Origin: an uncultured Desulfobacterales bacterium
GTDB lineage: Bacteria; Desulfobacterota; Desulfobacteria; Desulfobacterales; UBA11574
Length of the DNA stretch: 16,921 nucleotides
Reading direction: 5' to 3'
NCBI GenBank assembly: GCA_937925895.1
Contig: CALANC010000371.1
Location: 1-16,921 of the forward strand
The notes beneath the pieces were generated by a model, which was given only the letters and a program-made list of their open reading frames with translations, did no database searches and was not told the origin of the DNA. Of this stretch, positions 7,425 to 14,297 are shown in pieces. The translations under genes and the position numbers were made by a program. How positions within the stretch are numbered: position 1 is the stretch's first letter; each line of letters begins with the position of its first letter.

Positions 7425-8645
7425 CTAGTTGTTTGGGCTAAATTCCACCAATGCCGCGGTTTCACCCATAAGCCGGTGTTTTTCAAAACGCTGCCTTGTA
7501 AACGGTTTAAGTATTGCAGGACATTGCCCGGTGGCCATGAACCGGGCCATGTATTTCCCGGTGACCGCTGAGGATTTGAAGCCGAAATATCCCCAGCCGC
7601 AATCGACAAAATATCCTTCGACAGGATCATTGCCGTCGATTATCGGTGCCATATCCGGGGTCATATCTGCCAGCCCCCCCCAAATTCTCATGAACTTCGC
7701 CCCTTTTAAGCAAGGGAAAAGCTCCGTCAATGCCTCGGCCTGGTGTTTAATATAATAAGCCGTGTTTTGGGTGGTATAATTGGGCCAAGGGTCCATATGG
7801 GAACCGGTGGCGATTTCACCTTTGAGTGTCTGGTTGGCATAGACATGGTATGCCCCAGAGGAAACGACATGATCCATAAGTGGTTTTAAAGGTTGGGTCA
7901 CCATGGCCTGAATCGTTAGCACACTGATCGGCATTCGAATATCCAACATCTGGTATGCCAGTGCGGCTGAATAGGCCCCGGCCGCATTGAGCACTTTTTC
8001 CGTTTTAATCTTTCCTCGCGTCGTTTCGATAAATTCGACCTTGCCGTTTTTCACACCGATGTCGGTGACCTCGGTATTCTGATGGATATGTACGCCGTGT
8101 TTTATACAACCTCTGGCAAGCCCCCAGACCACGGCATCGTGACGGACGATGCCGCCGGGTGGATGATACATACCCCCGAAAATCGGATATCGGGGTCGAT
8201 CGGAGATATCGAGAGCCGGAACCAGGGTTTTGCATTCTTTTGCATCCAGCAACCGGCTGTCAATACCATGAAACTGGGCCGAGGAAACATTCAGTCGCAG
8301 TGATTTTATAGCGGCGTCACTGTGGGCCAAATTCAGATTTCCACAGTTGTAAAACATCAGGTTGAAATCGAGTTCTCTGGTTAACAGCGGCCAGAGTTTT
8401 AAAGCTTCTTGATAAAGGGGAAGGTTTTCCTGGGTACGTTGGTTGGCGCGTACAATGGCGGTATTTCTTCCGGCTCCACCAAAACCGATATAGCGTTTTT
8501 CGATGACTGCGACGTTATTGATTCCGTGATCCTTGGCCAAATAATAGGCGGTGGCAAGACCGTGGAGCCCCCCCCCGATAATCACGGCATCATAGCTGGA
8601 CCGAAACCGAGATTTTCCCAACAGCTGTTCATGTTTAAAAACCAT
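7425..8645 (-). CDS. soxB: Sarcosine oxidase beta subunit family FAD-dependent oxidoreductase (SoxB)
   Basis: This 406-residue flavoprotein has an N-terminal dinucleotide-binding motif (VIIGGGLHGLATAYYLA, about residues 21-37) with the matching Glu49 at the end of the second strand (VAVIEK). The segment GGIVRHDAVVWGLARG places His169 where the heterotetrameric enzymes attach FMN covalently (His173 region in characterised SoxB). The C-terminal motifs IWGGLADMTPDMAPIIDG and GYFVDCGWGYFGFKSSAVTGK are typical of SoxB. It is the substrate-oxidising subunit. It starts 25 bp after the ParB/RAM fusion gene on the same strand, with only a weak ribosome binding site. Classical enzymes use O2; in an anaerobe the electrons would more plausibly go to a carrier such as an electron-transfer flavoprotein (inference). 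Confidence 0.93.
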   Translation of the reverse strand: MVFKHEQLLGKSRFRSSYDAVIIGGGLHGLATAYYLAKDHGINNVAVIEKRYIGFGGAGRNTAIVRANQRTQENLPLYQEALKLWPLLTRELDFNLMFYNCGNLNLAHSDAAIKSLRLNVSSAQFHGIDSRLLDAKECKTLVPALDISDRPRYPIFGGMYHPPGGIVRHDAVVWGLARGCIKHGVHIHQNTEVTDIGVKNGKVEFIETTRGKIKTEKVLNAAGAYSAALAYQMLDIRMPISVLTIQAMVTQPLKPLMDHVVSSGAYHVYANQTLKGEIATGSHMDPWPNYTTQNTAYYIKHQAEALTELFPCLKGAKFMRIWGGLADMTPDMAPIIDGNDPVEGYFVDCGWGYFGFKSSAVTGKYMARFMATGQCPAILKPFTRQRFEKHRLMGETAALVEFSPNN

Positions 8646-8670
8646 GGAATCTTCGATTCGCTAATTTTGT

Positions 8671-9777
8671 TTATTTTTCCTTCATCTTTGAAACACCGGG
8701 AATGAGTGTCACGGTGCTGGTTACACCCGAAATGCTTCTTACCTTATTATGGACAAATTCCCCGATGACTTCAGCATCAGAAGAAACCAGGTCTCGGGTT
8801 AACATAATCTTAACCAGGAGATCAATATCACCATGAACGGAATGGACCTCCTTTACTTCTTTAAGTGCAAAGAGTTTATCCATTATTTTAAACTCACTTT
8901 TTGCTTTTACACTTATTAGAATGAACGCAGTTATTCCCCACTGCATCTCGGGATACTCGATATCTTTGGTATTTGACATTTTCTTTCTAAATTCCTCCAT
9001 GTTGTCAGACAAAATACGGTCTATTGTGCTGCCATAATTCCGCCTTCGTGGACTGTCCCATTGATGGATGGAGATATACGTGTAGAGATCAGCAATTGTC
9101 CGTCCCGGGAAAGCCTTAATGAGACGCCCTTGATTAATGATATCAATCAAGGGACGATAAATCGTTTTATACCAGTCTTCAGCAGCGCTTTCAAATGAAA
9201 CCGATTTTTTTGTCTCATGCTGCAGAAATTCCTGGTGCTTAGAAATCTGTTTTATGAGAAGCGTATACTGACCCACTTCTGTCAGATCTATGGCGTATGG
9301 TAACCTGACGGCTTTGTTAAATTCACTTTTTTCGCGATAGAGAACATTCTCCAGCGTGTCTTTGGAGGGAATAAATTCCTCGATTTTCGCCTCGATTTCA
9401 TGGCGACCGATTTCCTTTGCCGCGGCAACGCGGTGATTTCCATCCAGAACGTAGTATTCATCCTTGATTTGATAGAGCTTGACAGGGGGAAGATGTTTAC
9501 CGCTTTTCATCGCCTCTTTTATTCTCTGAAATCTTTCAGAAGGCATATGCTGCATTAATCGGAATTCATTGTCGAAGTCATGATATCGTCCCACGCTCCC
9601 CACGATCTGTTGAACCAACACGGAAGAGACGCCCCTGTCTTGGTGATCGAAGGCTTCTTCTTTTTGCTGACCTTCCTTGAAGGATTTAACCATTTTATCG
9701 CGGGTGCGGCCGTGCCGGACGTTTAACAGCCTAGCCCTTAACTTGATCAACATCGATTTCAAAAAGGTAATAGCCAT
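8671..9777 (-). CDS. ParB/sulfiredoxin-like domain protein with C-terminal Lrp/AsnC-type RAM domain
   Basis: Two modules can be seen in 368 residues. Residues about 74-135 form a ParB/sulfiredoxin-fold segment with PPVKLYQIKDEYYVLDGNHRVAAAKEIG, where DGNHRVAAA is the ParB box-II type motif. Residues about 281-361 (ITAFILISVKAKSEF to GVTSTVTLIPG) look like the RAM ligand-binding domain of Lrp/AsnC regulators, which senses amino acids. The middle region, including WYKTIYRPLIDII and FPGRTIADLYTYI, is not recognised. No helix-turn-helix of the Lrp kind is seen at the N-terminus. The start is uncertain: the Met at 9777 overlaps the upstream gene by 47 bp, and Met codons at 9753 and 9693 are alternatives; none has a strong ribosome binding site. 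Position directly before soxB suggests an amino-acid-responsive role linked to this pathway (inference); a function in chromosome partitioning is unlikely. Confidence 0.75.
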   Translation of the reverse strand: MAITFLKSMLIKLRARLLNVRHGRTRDKMVKSFKEGQQKEEAFDHQDRGVSSVLVQQIVGSVGRYHDFDNEFRLMQHMPSERFQRIKEAMKSGKHLPPVKLYQIKDEYYVLDGNHRVAAAKEIGRHEIEAKIEEFIPSKDTLENVLYREKSEFNKAVRLPYAIDLTEVGQYTLLIKQISKHQEFLQHETKKSVSFESAAEDWYKTIYRPLIDIINQGRLIKAFPGRTIADLYTYISIHQWDSPRRRNYGSTIDRILSDNMEEFRKKMSNTKDIEYPEMQWGITAFILISVKAKSEFKIMDKLFALKEVKEVHSVHGDIDLLVKIMLTRDLVSSDAEVIGEFVHNKVRSISGVTSTVTLIPGVSKMKEK

Positions 9778-10342
9778 AGGTGTTAACCACTTTCGTCTTG
9801 TTAATTATTGTTAGGCGTTCGGCGGGATCATTGAACTCAGCATGAATGTGGCCATGGATAAAGAAGGTCGGGCTGTAGTGATCAATGAGCCACCTGAAGC
9901 TTTTGAATCCTCTGTGACAAAGATCTTCTGCATCATGAATATAACGTGGTGGTGCATGGGTAATGATGACATCGATACCTTTTTGCCACCAAATCTTGGG
10001 TCGAAGTCTTCGGATTATCTTCCACATCTCTTTTTCAGTATATTGATTGGGGCCCCCATTGTACCAACGCGAGCCTTCAAGACCCAGCAGGTTGAGTCCC
10101 TGGACTTGAATTAATCGCGCATTCAGATCGATACAGCCGTCAGGAGGTTTTGAATCATATCTGATATCATGATTTCCGCGCACATAGTAAAGGGGGACGT
10201 TAAAGGAATTGAAAAGATAAGAGAGGTATTCAGGCGGGAGATCCCCGCAGGAAAGGATCAGGTCAATTTTCGGAAAATGCTCGGCATCAAAATTATCATG
10301 CAATGTTGACACAACATAATCTGAAACAGAAAGTATTTTCAT
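9731..10342 (-). CDS. Calcineurin-like metallophosphoesterase
   Basis: This 203-residue protein has the ordered metal-binding motifs of the superfamily: Asp8, Gly33-Asp34 (CGDLPP), Gly56-Asn57-His58-Asp59, His129 in ITHAPP, and His163-Gly-His165-Ile-His167. The first motif reads DYV instead of the usual DxH, so one metal ligand is replaced. This may be normal for its subfamily, but it should affect the dinuclear site. It begins 4 bp after the PLP-enzyme stop codon and overlaps the next gene, so co-translation is likely. The substrate is unknown; relatives hydrolyse phosphodiesters or phosphomonoesters in the cytoplasm. No signal peptide is evident. Confidence 0.87.
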   Translation of the reverse strand: MKILSVSDYVVSTLHDNFDAEHFPKIDLILSCGDLPPEYLSYLFNSFNVPLYYVRGNHDIRYDSKPPDGCIDLNARLIQVQGLNLLGLEGSRWYNGGPNQYTEKEMWKIIRRLRPKIWWQKGIDVIITHAPPRYIHDAEDLCHRGFKSFRWLIDHYSPTFFIHGHIHAEFNDPAERLTIINKTKVVNTYGYYLFEIDVDQVKG

Positions 10343-10346
10343 TCGC

Positions 10347-11534
10347 CTACACCGCTCTTAGAGCTTGTTCTAAATCAGAAATCAAATCCTCAGTATTTTC
10401 AATGCCCACGGAATAACGAATCAGGCTCTCAGGTATTCCCATCGCGGCACGTTCTTCAGAGGTACATTCCACATGACTCGTAGTTGCCGGCGGTCCGACA
10501 ATGGTTTCGACCGCCCCCAGGTTTGCCGCAGCATGAGCATGTCTCAAACGGGGCAGAAATCGTCGTACCGCGTCAAACGTGTTCTCCTTTAACATAAAAC
10601 TGAGCACGCCACCGAACCCTCTCATCTGCCTGCGGGCAATTTCGTGTCCTTCGTGAGCAGCGAGCCCGGGATAAAACACCTGTTCGACGGTCGGATGCGA
10701 TGATAGGAATTGCGCTATTTTTAAGGCGCTCCTATTTTGCCAATCAATACGCAAGTGAAGCGTCTTCATACCTCGCAGGATAAGATACGCCGCCGTCGGG
10801 TGTAAAGTGGCACCATTGATTTCGCGGAAATGATAGATTTGCTCAATCAACTCCTTTTCACCGCAAATTACGCCGCCTAAAGCATCCGCGTGACCGCCCA
10901 AAAACTTGGTGGCACTGTGTAAAACCAAATCGGCTCCAAGTTGCAAAGGGTTTTGATTGATGGGAGTAGCAAACGTATTGTCAACGATGACGATGGCGCC
11001 AAACTTATGACCAACTTTGGCGAGCCGTTCTATATCAATTACTTTTACCGTCGGGTTGGTCGGACTCTCCAAATATAACACTTGGCAACCTTTCATGACC
11101 TCTGCCTCAATAGCCTCATGATCTGTCGTATCGCATAAAGCGATTTCAATTTGGAAGCGTGGTAAAAATTCTACCAGGATTTTGTTGGTGCCGCCATAAG
11201 TATCTTTAACCGATACAATCCGGTCACCTGGAGAGAGAAGAGTGAAAAAAGCACTACTTATAATCCCCATGCCCGTTGCAGCACTGGTGGCAGCTTCAGC
11301 CCCCTCAAGGATTCGGATTTTCTCTTCAAAAACATGGACTGTAGGGTTGGTATTACGTCCATAGATGTGGCCCGGTTTCTTCCCAAGGGCCACCTGCAAC
11401 CACTCATCGACGTCCTTGTACCCAAAAGAAACGCTGTGGACTACCGGTACCTGGGTGGCGCCCTGCATTAAATATTCTTCTTCACCTGCCCAAACAGAGA
11501 GGGTTCCGGCTTTGAGATTTTTATTGTGAGACAT
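10347..11534 (-). CDS. PLP-dependent Cys/Met metabolism (cystathionine gamma-synthase family) enzyme
   Basis: Starting at 11534 the protein has 395 residues, the usual length of this fold-type I family. The start is chosen because GAAAGGAG lies about 5 bases upstream; the upstream in-frame Met at 11615 has no support. Residues seen include YGR 58-60 (phosphate binding from the neighbouring subunit), DTYGGTN 111-117 with Tyr113, Asp185 (VDNTFATP) and the Schiff-base Lys210 in SATKFLGGHADALGG. The Cys that marks methionine gamma-lyase after the active-site Tyr is Gly here, which argues against canonical MGL. Possible activities are cystathionine gamma-synthase, cystathionine lyase, O-acyl-homoserine sulfhydrylase or a related gamma/beta elimination. 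It heads the minus-strand gene run and could be part of methionine or homocysteine metabolism linked to methyl-group flow (inference). Confidence 0.9.
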   Translation of the reverse strand: MSHNKNLKAGTLSVWAGEEEYLMQGATQVPVVHSVSFGYKDVDEWLQVALGKKPGHIYGRNTNPTVHVFEEKIRILEGAEAATSAATGMGIISSAFFTLLSPGDRIVSVKDTYGGTNKILVEFLPRFQIEIALCDTTDHEAIEAEVMKGCQVLYLESPTNPTVKVIDIERLAKVGHKFGAIVIVDNTFATPINQNPLQLGADLVLHSATKFLGGHADALGGVICGEKELIEQIYHFREINGATLHPTAAYLILRGMKTLHLRIDWQNRSALKIAQFLSSHPTVEQVFYPGLAAHEGHEIARRQMRGFGGVLSFMLKENTFDAVRRFLPRLRHAHAAANLGAVETIVGPPATTSHVECTSEERAAMGIPESLIRYSVGIENTEDLISDLEQALRAV

Positions 11535-11555
11535 TTTTCTCCTTTCTGCACCCGT

Positions 11556-11577
11556 CGATAAATGCAATAATTTATCG
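11556..11577 (-). promoter_or_regulatory. Leader inverted repeat upstream of the PLP-enzyme gene
   Basis: A perfect 7-bp inverted repeat, CGATAAA / TTTATCG with an 8-base spacer, lies 22 bases upstream of the start codon at 11534 and just above the ribosome binding site. It could form a weak leader hairpin or be an operator. The AT-rich stem makes a terminator unlikely. No known riboswitch or T-box pattern was recognised. Confidence 0.3.
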
Positions 11578-11986
11578 TTTATTCTTTTCGTCCTAAAGCC
11601 GAAAATTAAGATCATCGACTTTGCAGGCGGTCGTTTTTAAACCCGCCTCAATTATGTAGTAAAAAGATTTTCATCAATTTTCAGGCAAGATTCAGTTAAT
11701 ATATCATTTGAATTAAATATACAATATTTTGTATTTTGGCAATTTACGCAAAATTATCCGATAAAAGCGCTTACCACTCGCATATCTTGATTCCCCTAAA
11801 ACTTTGTTACTGCCTTTGACCACAAAAAATAAATCTTGAAAAAGTATTGATTTTGTTTCGAAATTTGATATAAATCCTGTCAGAAAGAGAGTAAATCTTC
11901 AGGCACTTAATCTCGTCCTGCGCGACGCTGGCAATAATATTAGATTGAAACAGATTCCTTAAATGCTTTAAATACCGTTATTTTTT
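11578..11986. other. Divergent AT-rich intergenic region
   Basis: This stretch separates the minus-strand PLP-enzyme gene from the plus-strand Fe-S protein gene. It holds no credible gene. It should contain the promoters for both directions. A short inverted repeat around 11624-11648 (AGGCGG / CCGCCT, 12-base loop) and a candidate plus-strand promoter (listed separately) are the only structures noticed. Confidence 0.6.
11847..11874 (+). promoter_or_regulatory. Candidate sigma70-type promoter for the Fe-S protein gene
   Basis: TTGATT (11847-11852) and TATAAA (11869-11874) are separated by 16 bases and lie about 112 bases before the start codon at 11987. The surrounding DNA is AT-rich, so chance matches are likely; the support is only by consensus. 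Confidence 0.35.
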
Positions 11987-13267
11987 ATGGCACACAATAC
12001 AATTAAATCCGGTTATTCCCGTCTGGTGGATCGATTAAATCGTTATCCAGAGGGTGCTCCCCCTTCGGAGCTCTTACATAAAATCCTGAAAATACTTTTC
12101 AGAGAGAAAGAAGCTGAATTGGTTTCGCTTTTGCCTATCAAGTCCTTTACGGCAAAGAAAGCGAGCCTCGTCTGGCAAATGGATCTGGCCAGTGCTCAAA
12201 ACGTACTGGATGAACTGGCTGGTCGGGCTATACTGGTCGATTTAGACCAAAATGGAGAGTCCGTATACACCCTTCCTCCTCCCATGGCAGGCTTTTTTGA
12301 GTTTTCTTTAATGCGTGTGCGAGATGATATAGATCAAAAAGTATTGAGCGAACTGTTTTTTCAGTATTTGAACGTGGAAGAGGATTTTATCCTGGATCTG
12401 TTTACACGCGGCGAAACTCAGCTGGGGCGCACCTTTGTCCACGAACCGGTGTTATCCAATGAAAACGCACTCTACGTATTGGATTATGAACGTGCTACCC
12501 AGATCATAAAAGGTGCTTCTCATAGGGCAATTGGTATGTGTTATTGCCGTCATAAAATGTACCATATGGACAGGGCCTGTGATGCCCCGATGGAAATATG
12601 CATGACGTTTAATACGACGGCATCGTCGCTGATTAAACATGGTTTCGCCCGCCGGGTGGATGTTGCAGAAGGTCTTGATATTTTACAGTTGGCTTACGAA
12701 CATAATCTGGTCCAGTTCGGTGAAAATGTGAAAGAGGGGGTTAATTTCATATGTAACTGCTGCGGGTGTTGTTGCGAAGCTATGATCGCGGCCCGTCGAT
12801 TTGCGGTTTTTAATCCTATTCATACCACCAATTTTATCCCTGAAATCAACAAAGATAATTGTCTCGGATGTGGAAAATGCGTGATTGCCTGTCCAGTAGA
12901 GGCCATGGCTTTAGTATCATCTAATGATCCTGCTAAACCAATAATGAAACGATCAAACCTGAATGAAGACCTTTGTTTGGGATGCGGTCTTTGCGTTAGA
13001 GCCTGCGTGAACGACAGTATTATTCTCAATTCTCGACCAAAGAGAGTGATTACACCACTGAATACCACCCACAGGGCTGTGGTGATGGCCATCGAACGTG
13101 GTAACTTACAAAATTTGATTTTTGATAACCAGGTGCTGCTAAGTCATCGAGCCTTGGCTGGAGTTCTGGGGGTCATTTTGAAACTTCCACCATTCAAGCA
13201 GGCCCTTGCCAGCCAACAGGTTAAATCACGCTACCTGGAAGCCCTGATTAACCACTTGGAGTGCTAG
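11987..13267 (+). CDS. Cysteine-rich protein with two [4Fe-4S] ferredoxin motifs and helical N-terminal domain
   Basis: This 426-residue protein carries three cysteine zones. GMCYCR (Cys185, Cys187) with Cys198 and Cys205 comes first. A dense CNCCGCCC cluster (Cys256-Cys263) follows. Then come two ferredoxin motifs, CLGCGKCVIACP (Cys292, 295, 298, 302) and CLGCGLCVRACV (Cys330, 333, 336, 340). Residues 1-100 contain no Cys and look helical with a possible winged-helix-like pattern (FTAKKASLVWQMDLASAQNVLDELAGRAILVDL), a shape compatible with a MarR-like fold. The family is common in sulfate reducers as an uncharacterised 4Fe-4S binding protein (recollection). It may be an electron-transfer or redox-sensing protein. 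No Shine-Dalgarno sequence is obvious before 11987. It precedes the MerB-like gene but a probable terminator intervenes. Confidence 0.85.
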   Translation: MAHNTIKSGYSRLVDRLNRYPEGAPPSELLHKILKILFREKEAELVSLLPIKSFTAKKASLVWQMDLASAQNVLDELAGRAILVDLDQNGESVYTLPPPMAGFFEFSLMRVRDDIDQKVLSELFFQYLNVEEDFILDLFTRGETQLGRTFVHEPVLSNENALYVLDYERATQIIKGASHRAIGMCYCRHKMYHMDRACDAPMEICMTFNTTASSLIKHGFARRVDVAEGLDILQLAYEHNLVQFGENVKEGVNFICNCCGCCCEAMIAARRFAVFNPIHTTNFIPEINKDNCLGCGKCVIACPVEAMALVSSNDPAKPIMKRSNLNEDLCLGCGLCVRACVNDSIILNSRPKRVITPLNTTHRAVVMAIERGNLQNLIFDNQVLLSHRALAGVLGVILKLPPFKQALASQQVKSRYLEALINHLEC

Positions 13268-13316
13268 CCCGGATATTTCATGAAAATTTTTCAGCAAATT
13301 TTAGTTTAATAGAATC

Positions 13317-13359
13317 AACAACCCAATAGCTAATCCATGTATTGGCAAGTTGTTCTTTT
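13317..13359 (+). terminator. Probable intrinsic terminator after the Fe-S protein gene
   Basis: Located 50 bp after the stop codon at 13267. AACAAC-CCAATA (13317-13328) pairs with TATTGG and GTTGTT (13340-13345, 13349-13354), with an 11-base loop and a three-base bulge, and is followed directly by CTTTT. The AT-rich stem makes it moderate in strength. The rest of the 13268-13505 gap holds no gene I trust. Confidence 0.45.
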
Positions 13360-13505
13360 AAGGATGTGATGATAAAAGCAATCACCAGTTTTAAGAACCG
13401 CATAAAACCTATCCAAATAATGAAGAAATTAATTTTTTAAAGATCATCACCTGGAAAGAGCAGAAAATGAAACGGTAGTGGACCAATAGCAAATGAGGCA
13501 AATTT

Positions 13506-14270
13506 ATGAAAACTGATATAAAACGTAAAATGTACATTGGAATCTGGCGTTTTATGCTCCCACTTCCTATGGCGATTTCAGCAAAAGGGGTCAAAAGGAG
13601 CGTGTCTGGTGCAAAAACTAAAGCAGATCTTTTGTCGAAAGAGGAACGTAAGGTTCATCACTTTATTGTGAAGCAAATGGCGATTGCTAAAGAGCCTATA
13701 TTAGCAGAATTTATCGGAGAAAAGCTCAATATATCGTTAAATCGGGTCAAAGATATTGTGGAAAAGCTTGAAGGGATGAAAACCTTTTGTTACCGATATA
13801 ATAGTCAAGGTATAAACTGGGTTTATCCTCTATCTTTTGAAGATACAGGTCACAAAATAACCGTTAGCACCGGCGAGCAATTTTTCGCCGCTTGAGCGGT
13901 GGACGCTATTGCGGCTCCCTTCGTGTATGGGAAATTACGAGATGAGGAATTGTTTTTTACTATAAATTCGGAATGCGCTAACAGCGGAAAACCGATTAAG
14001 ATCGAACTTGACGGTGATCTAAATATTATAAACGTGGATAAAGATTCTGAACCCATGTATTGCATTGCATTAATGGATACCTCTAAAACAAAAGAACCAA
14101 GCATTGTGGATATTTTCTGACGAAAGTCACTTTTCTTCTGGTCAGAAGAAGATGCAAGAGGATACCAAAAGAAAACGCGTGAGCTTAAGTTCTATATGAA
14201 TCTTAGTGCAATATCTATTAAGAGTATTAAAAAAATACAATCAGCGATTTTTGATTTTTCAGAAGATTAA
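13506..14270 (+). CDS. MerB-like organometal lyase read as a selenoprotein with two in-frame UGA (Sec) codons (SaoL-like)
   Basis: Reading through TGA at 13893-13895 and 14118-14120, one open frame runs from ATG 13506 to TAA 14268-14270, giving 254 residues with Sec at 130 and 205. A ribosome binding site GAGG lies 7 bases upstream. Residues about 43-110 form a winged-helix-like region similar to the MerB N-terminal domain (ILAEFIGEKLNISLNRVKDIVEKLE). The core then follows MerB closely. FFAA-U-AVDAIAAPFVYG matches YAWCALDTLIFPALIG, putting Sec130 at catalytic Cys96 and Asp133 at catalytic Asp99. Cys157 in INSECANSGKPI matches Cys117. F-U-RKSLFFWSEEDA matches the FCCHVHFFAS region, putting Sec205 at catalytic Cys159. 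MerB cleaves carbon-mercury bonds by protonolysis with these residues. I recall a MerB-like selenoprotein family named SaoL in a selenocysteine-assisted organometal system. The N-terminal 40 residues are an extension or a start that is too early (next Met 13530). Standard gene calling would split this gene at 13895/13899 and lose the last 49 codons. Confidence 0.85.
13887..13932 (+). promoter_or_regulatory. Candidate SECIS region around the first UGA codon
   Basis: Two alternative foldings surround UGA 13893-13895. One is GCCGC (13887-13891) with GCGGC (13911-13915), enclosing AGCG-GTGGA-CGCT (13895-13907). The other is TCCC (13916-13919) with GGGA (13929-13932) and a nine-base loop TTCGTGTAT containing GU, centred about 29 bases past the UGA, a distance usual for bacterial SECIS loops. 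Neither is strong, so the element for this codon is tentative. Confidence 0.35.
14131..14152 (+). promoter_or_regulatory. Bacterial SECIS-like hairpin downstream of the second UGA codon
   Basis: Beginning 11 bases after UGA 14118-14120, TTTTCTTCT (14131-14139) pairs with AGAAGAAGA (14144-14152) over nine positions (one G-U), closing a GGTC tetraloop at 14140-14143. A loop with GGU at 20-23 bases after the UGA fits the bacterial SECIS pattern recognised by SelB. The element lies inside the coding sequence, as bacterial SECIS elements must. Confidence 0.65.
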
Positions 14271-14297
14271 TGATTTGTATTTAAGGAGCCGATAATT

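Noticed and set aside
7172..7441. Plus-strand 89-codon frame in the soxB-soxD gap
   Set aside because: It runs through two inverted-repeat elements and has no plausible translation start signal or family similarity.
11535..11615. Extended N-terminus of the PLP enzyme (start at 11615)
   Set aside because: The extra 27 residues do not resemble the family, and a strong ribosome binding site sits directly before 11534.
13369..13440. 23-codon open frame (MIKAITSF...) before the selenoprotein gene
   Set aside because: AAGGA lies only 4 bases before the ATG, there is no recognisable family, and short frames of this size are expected by chance in AT-rich DNA.
13896..14120. Separate small gene starting with GTG at 13899 and ending at TGA 14120
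   Set aside because: It is the middle segment of the MerB-like protein. It continues the upstream frame exactly and has no ribosome binding site of its own; the Sec readthrough explains it better.
13893..14120. Pseudogene with two nonsense mutations
   Set aside because: Both TGA codons sit at catalytic-cysteine positions, no frameshift or other stop type occurs, and a SECIS-like stem follows the second one.
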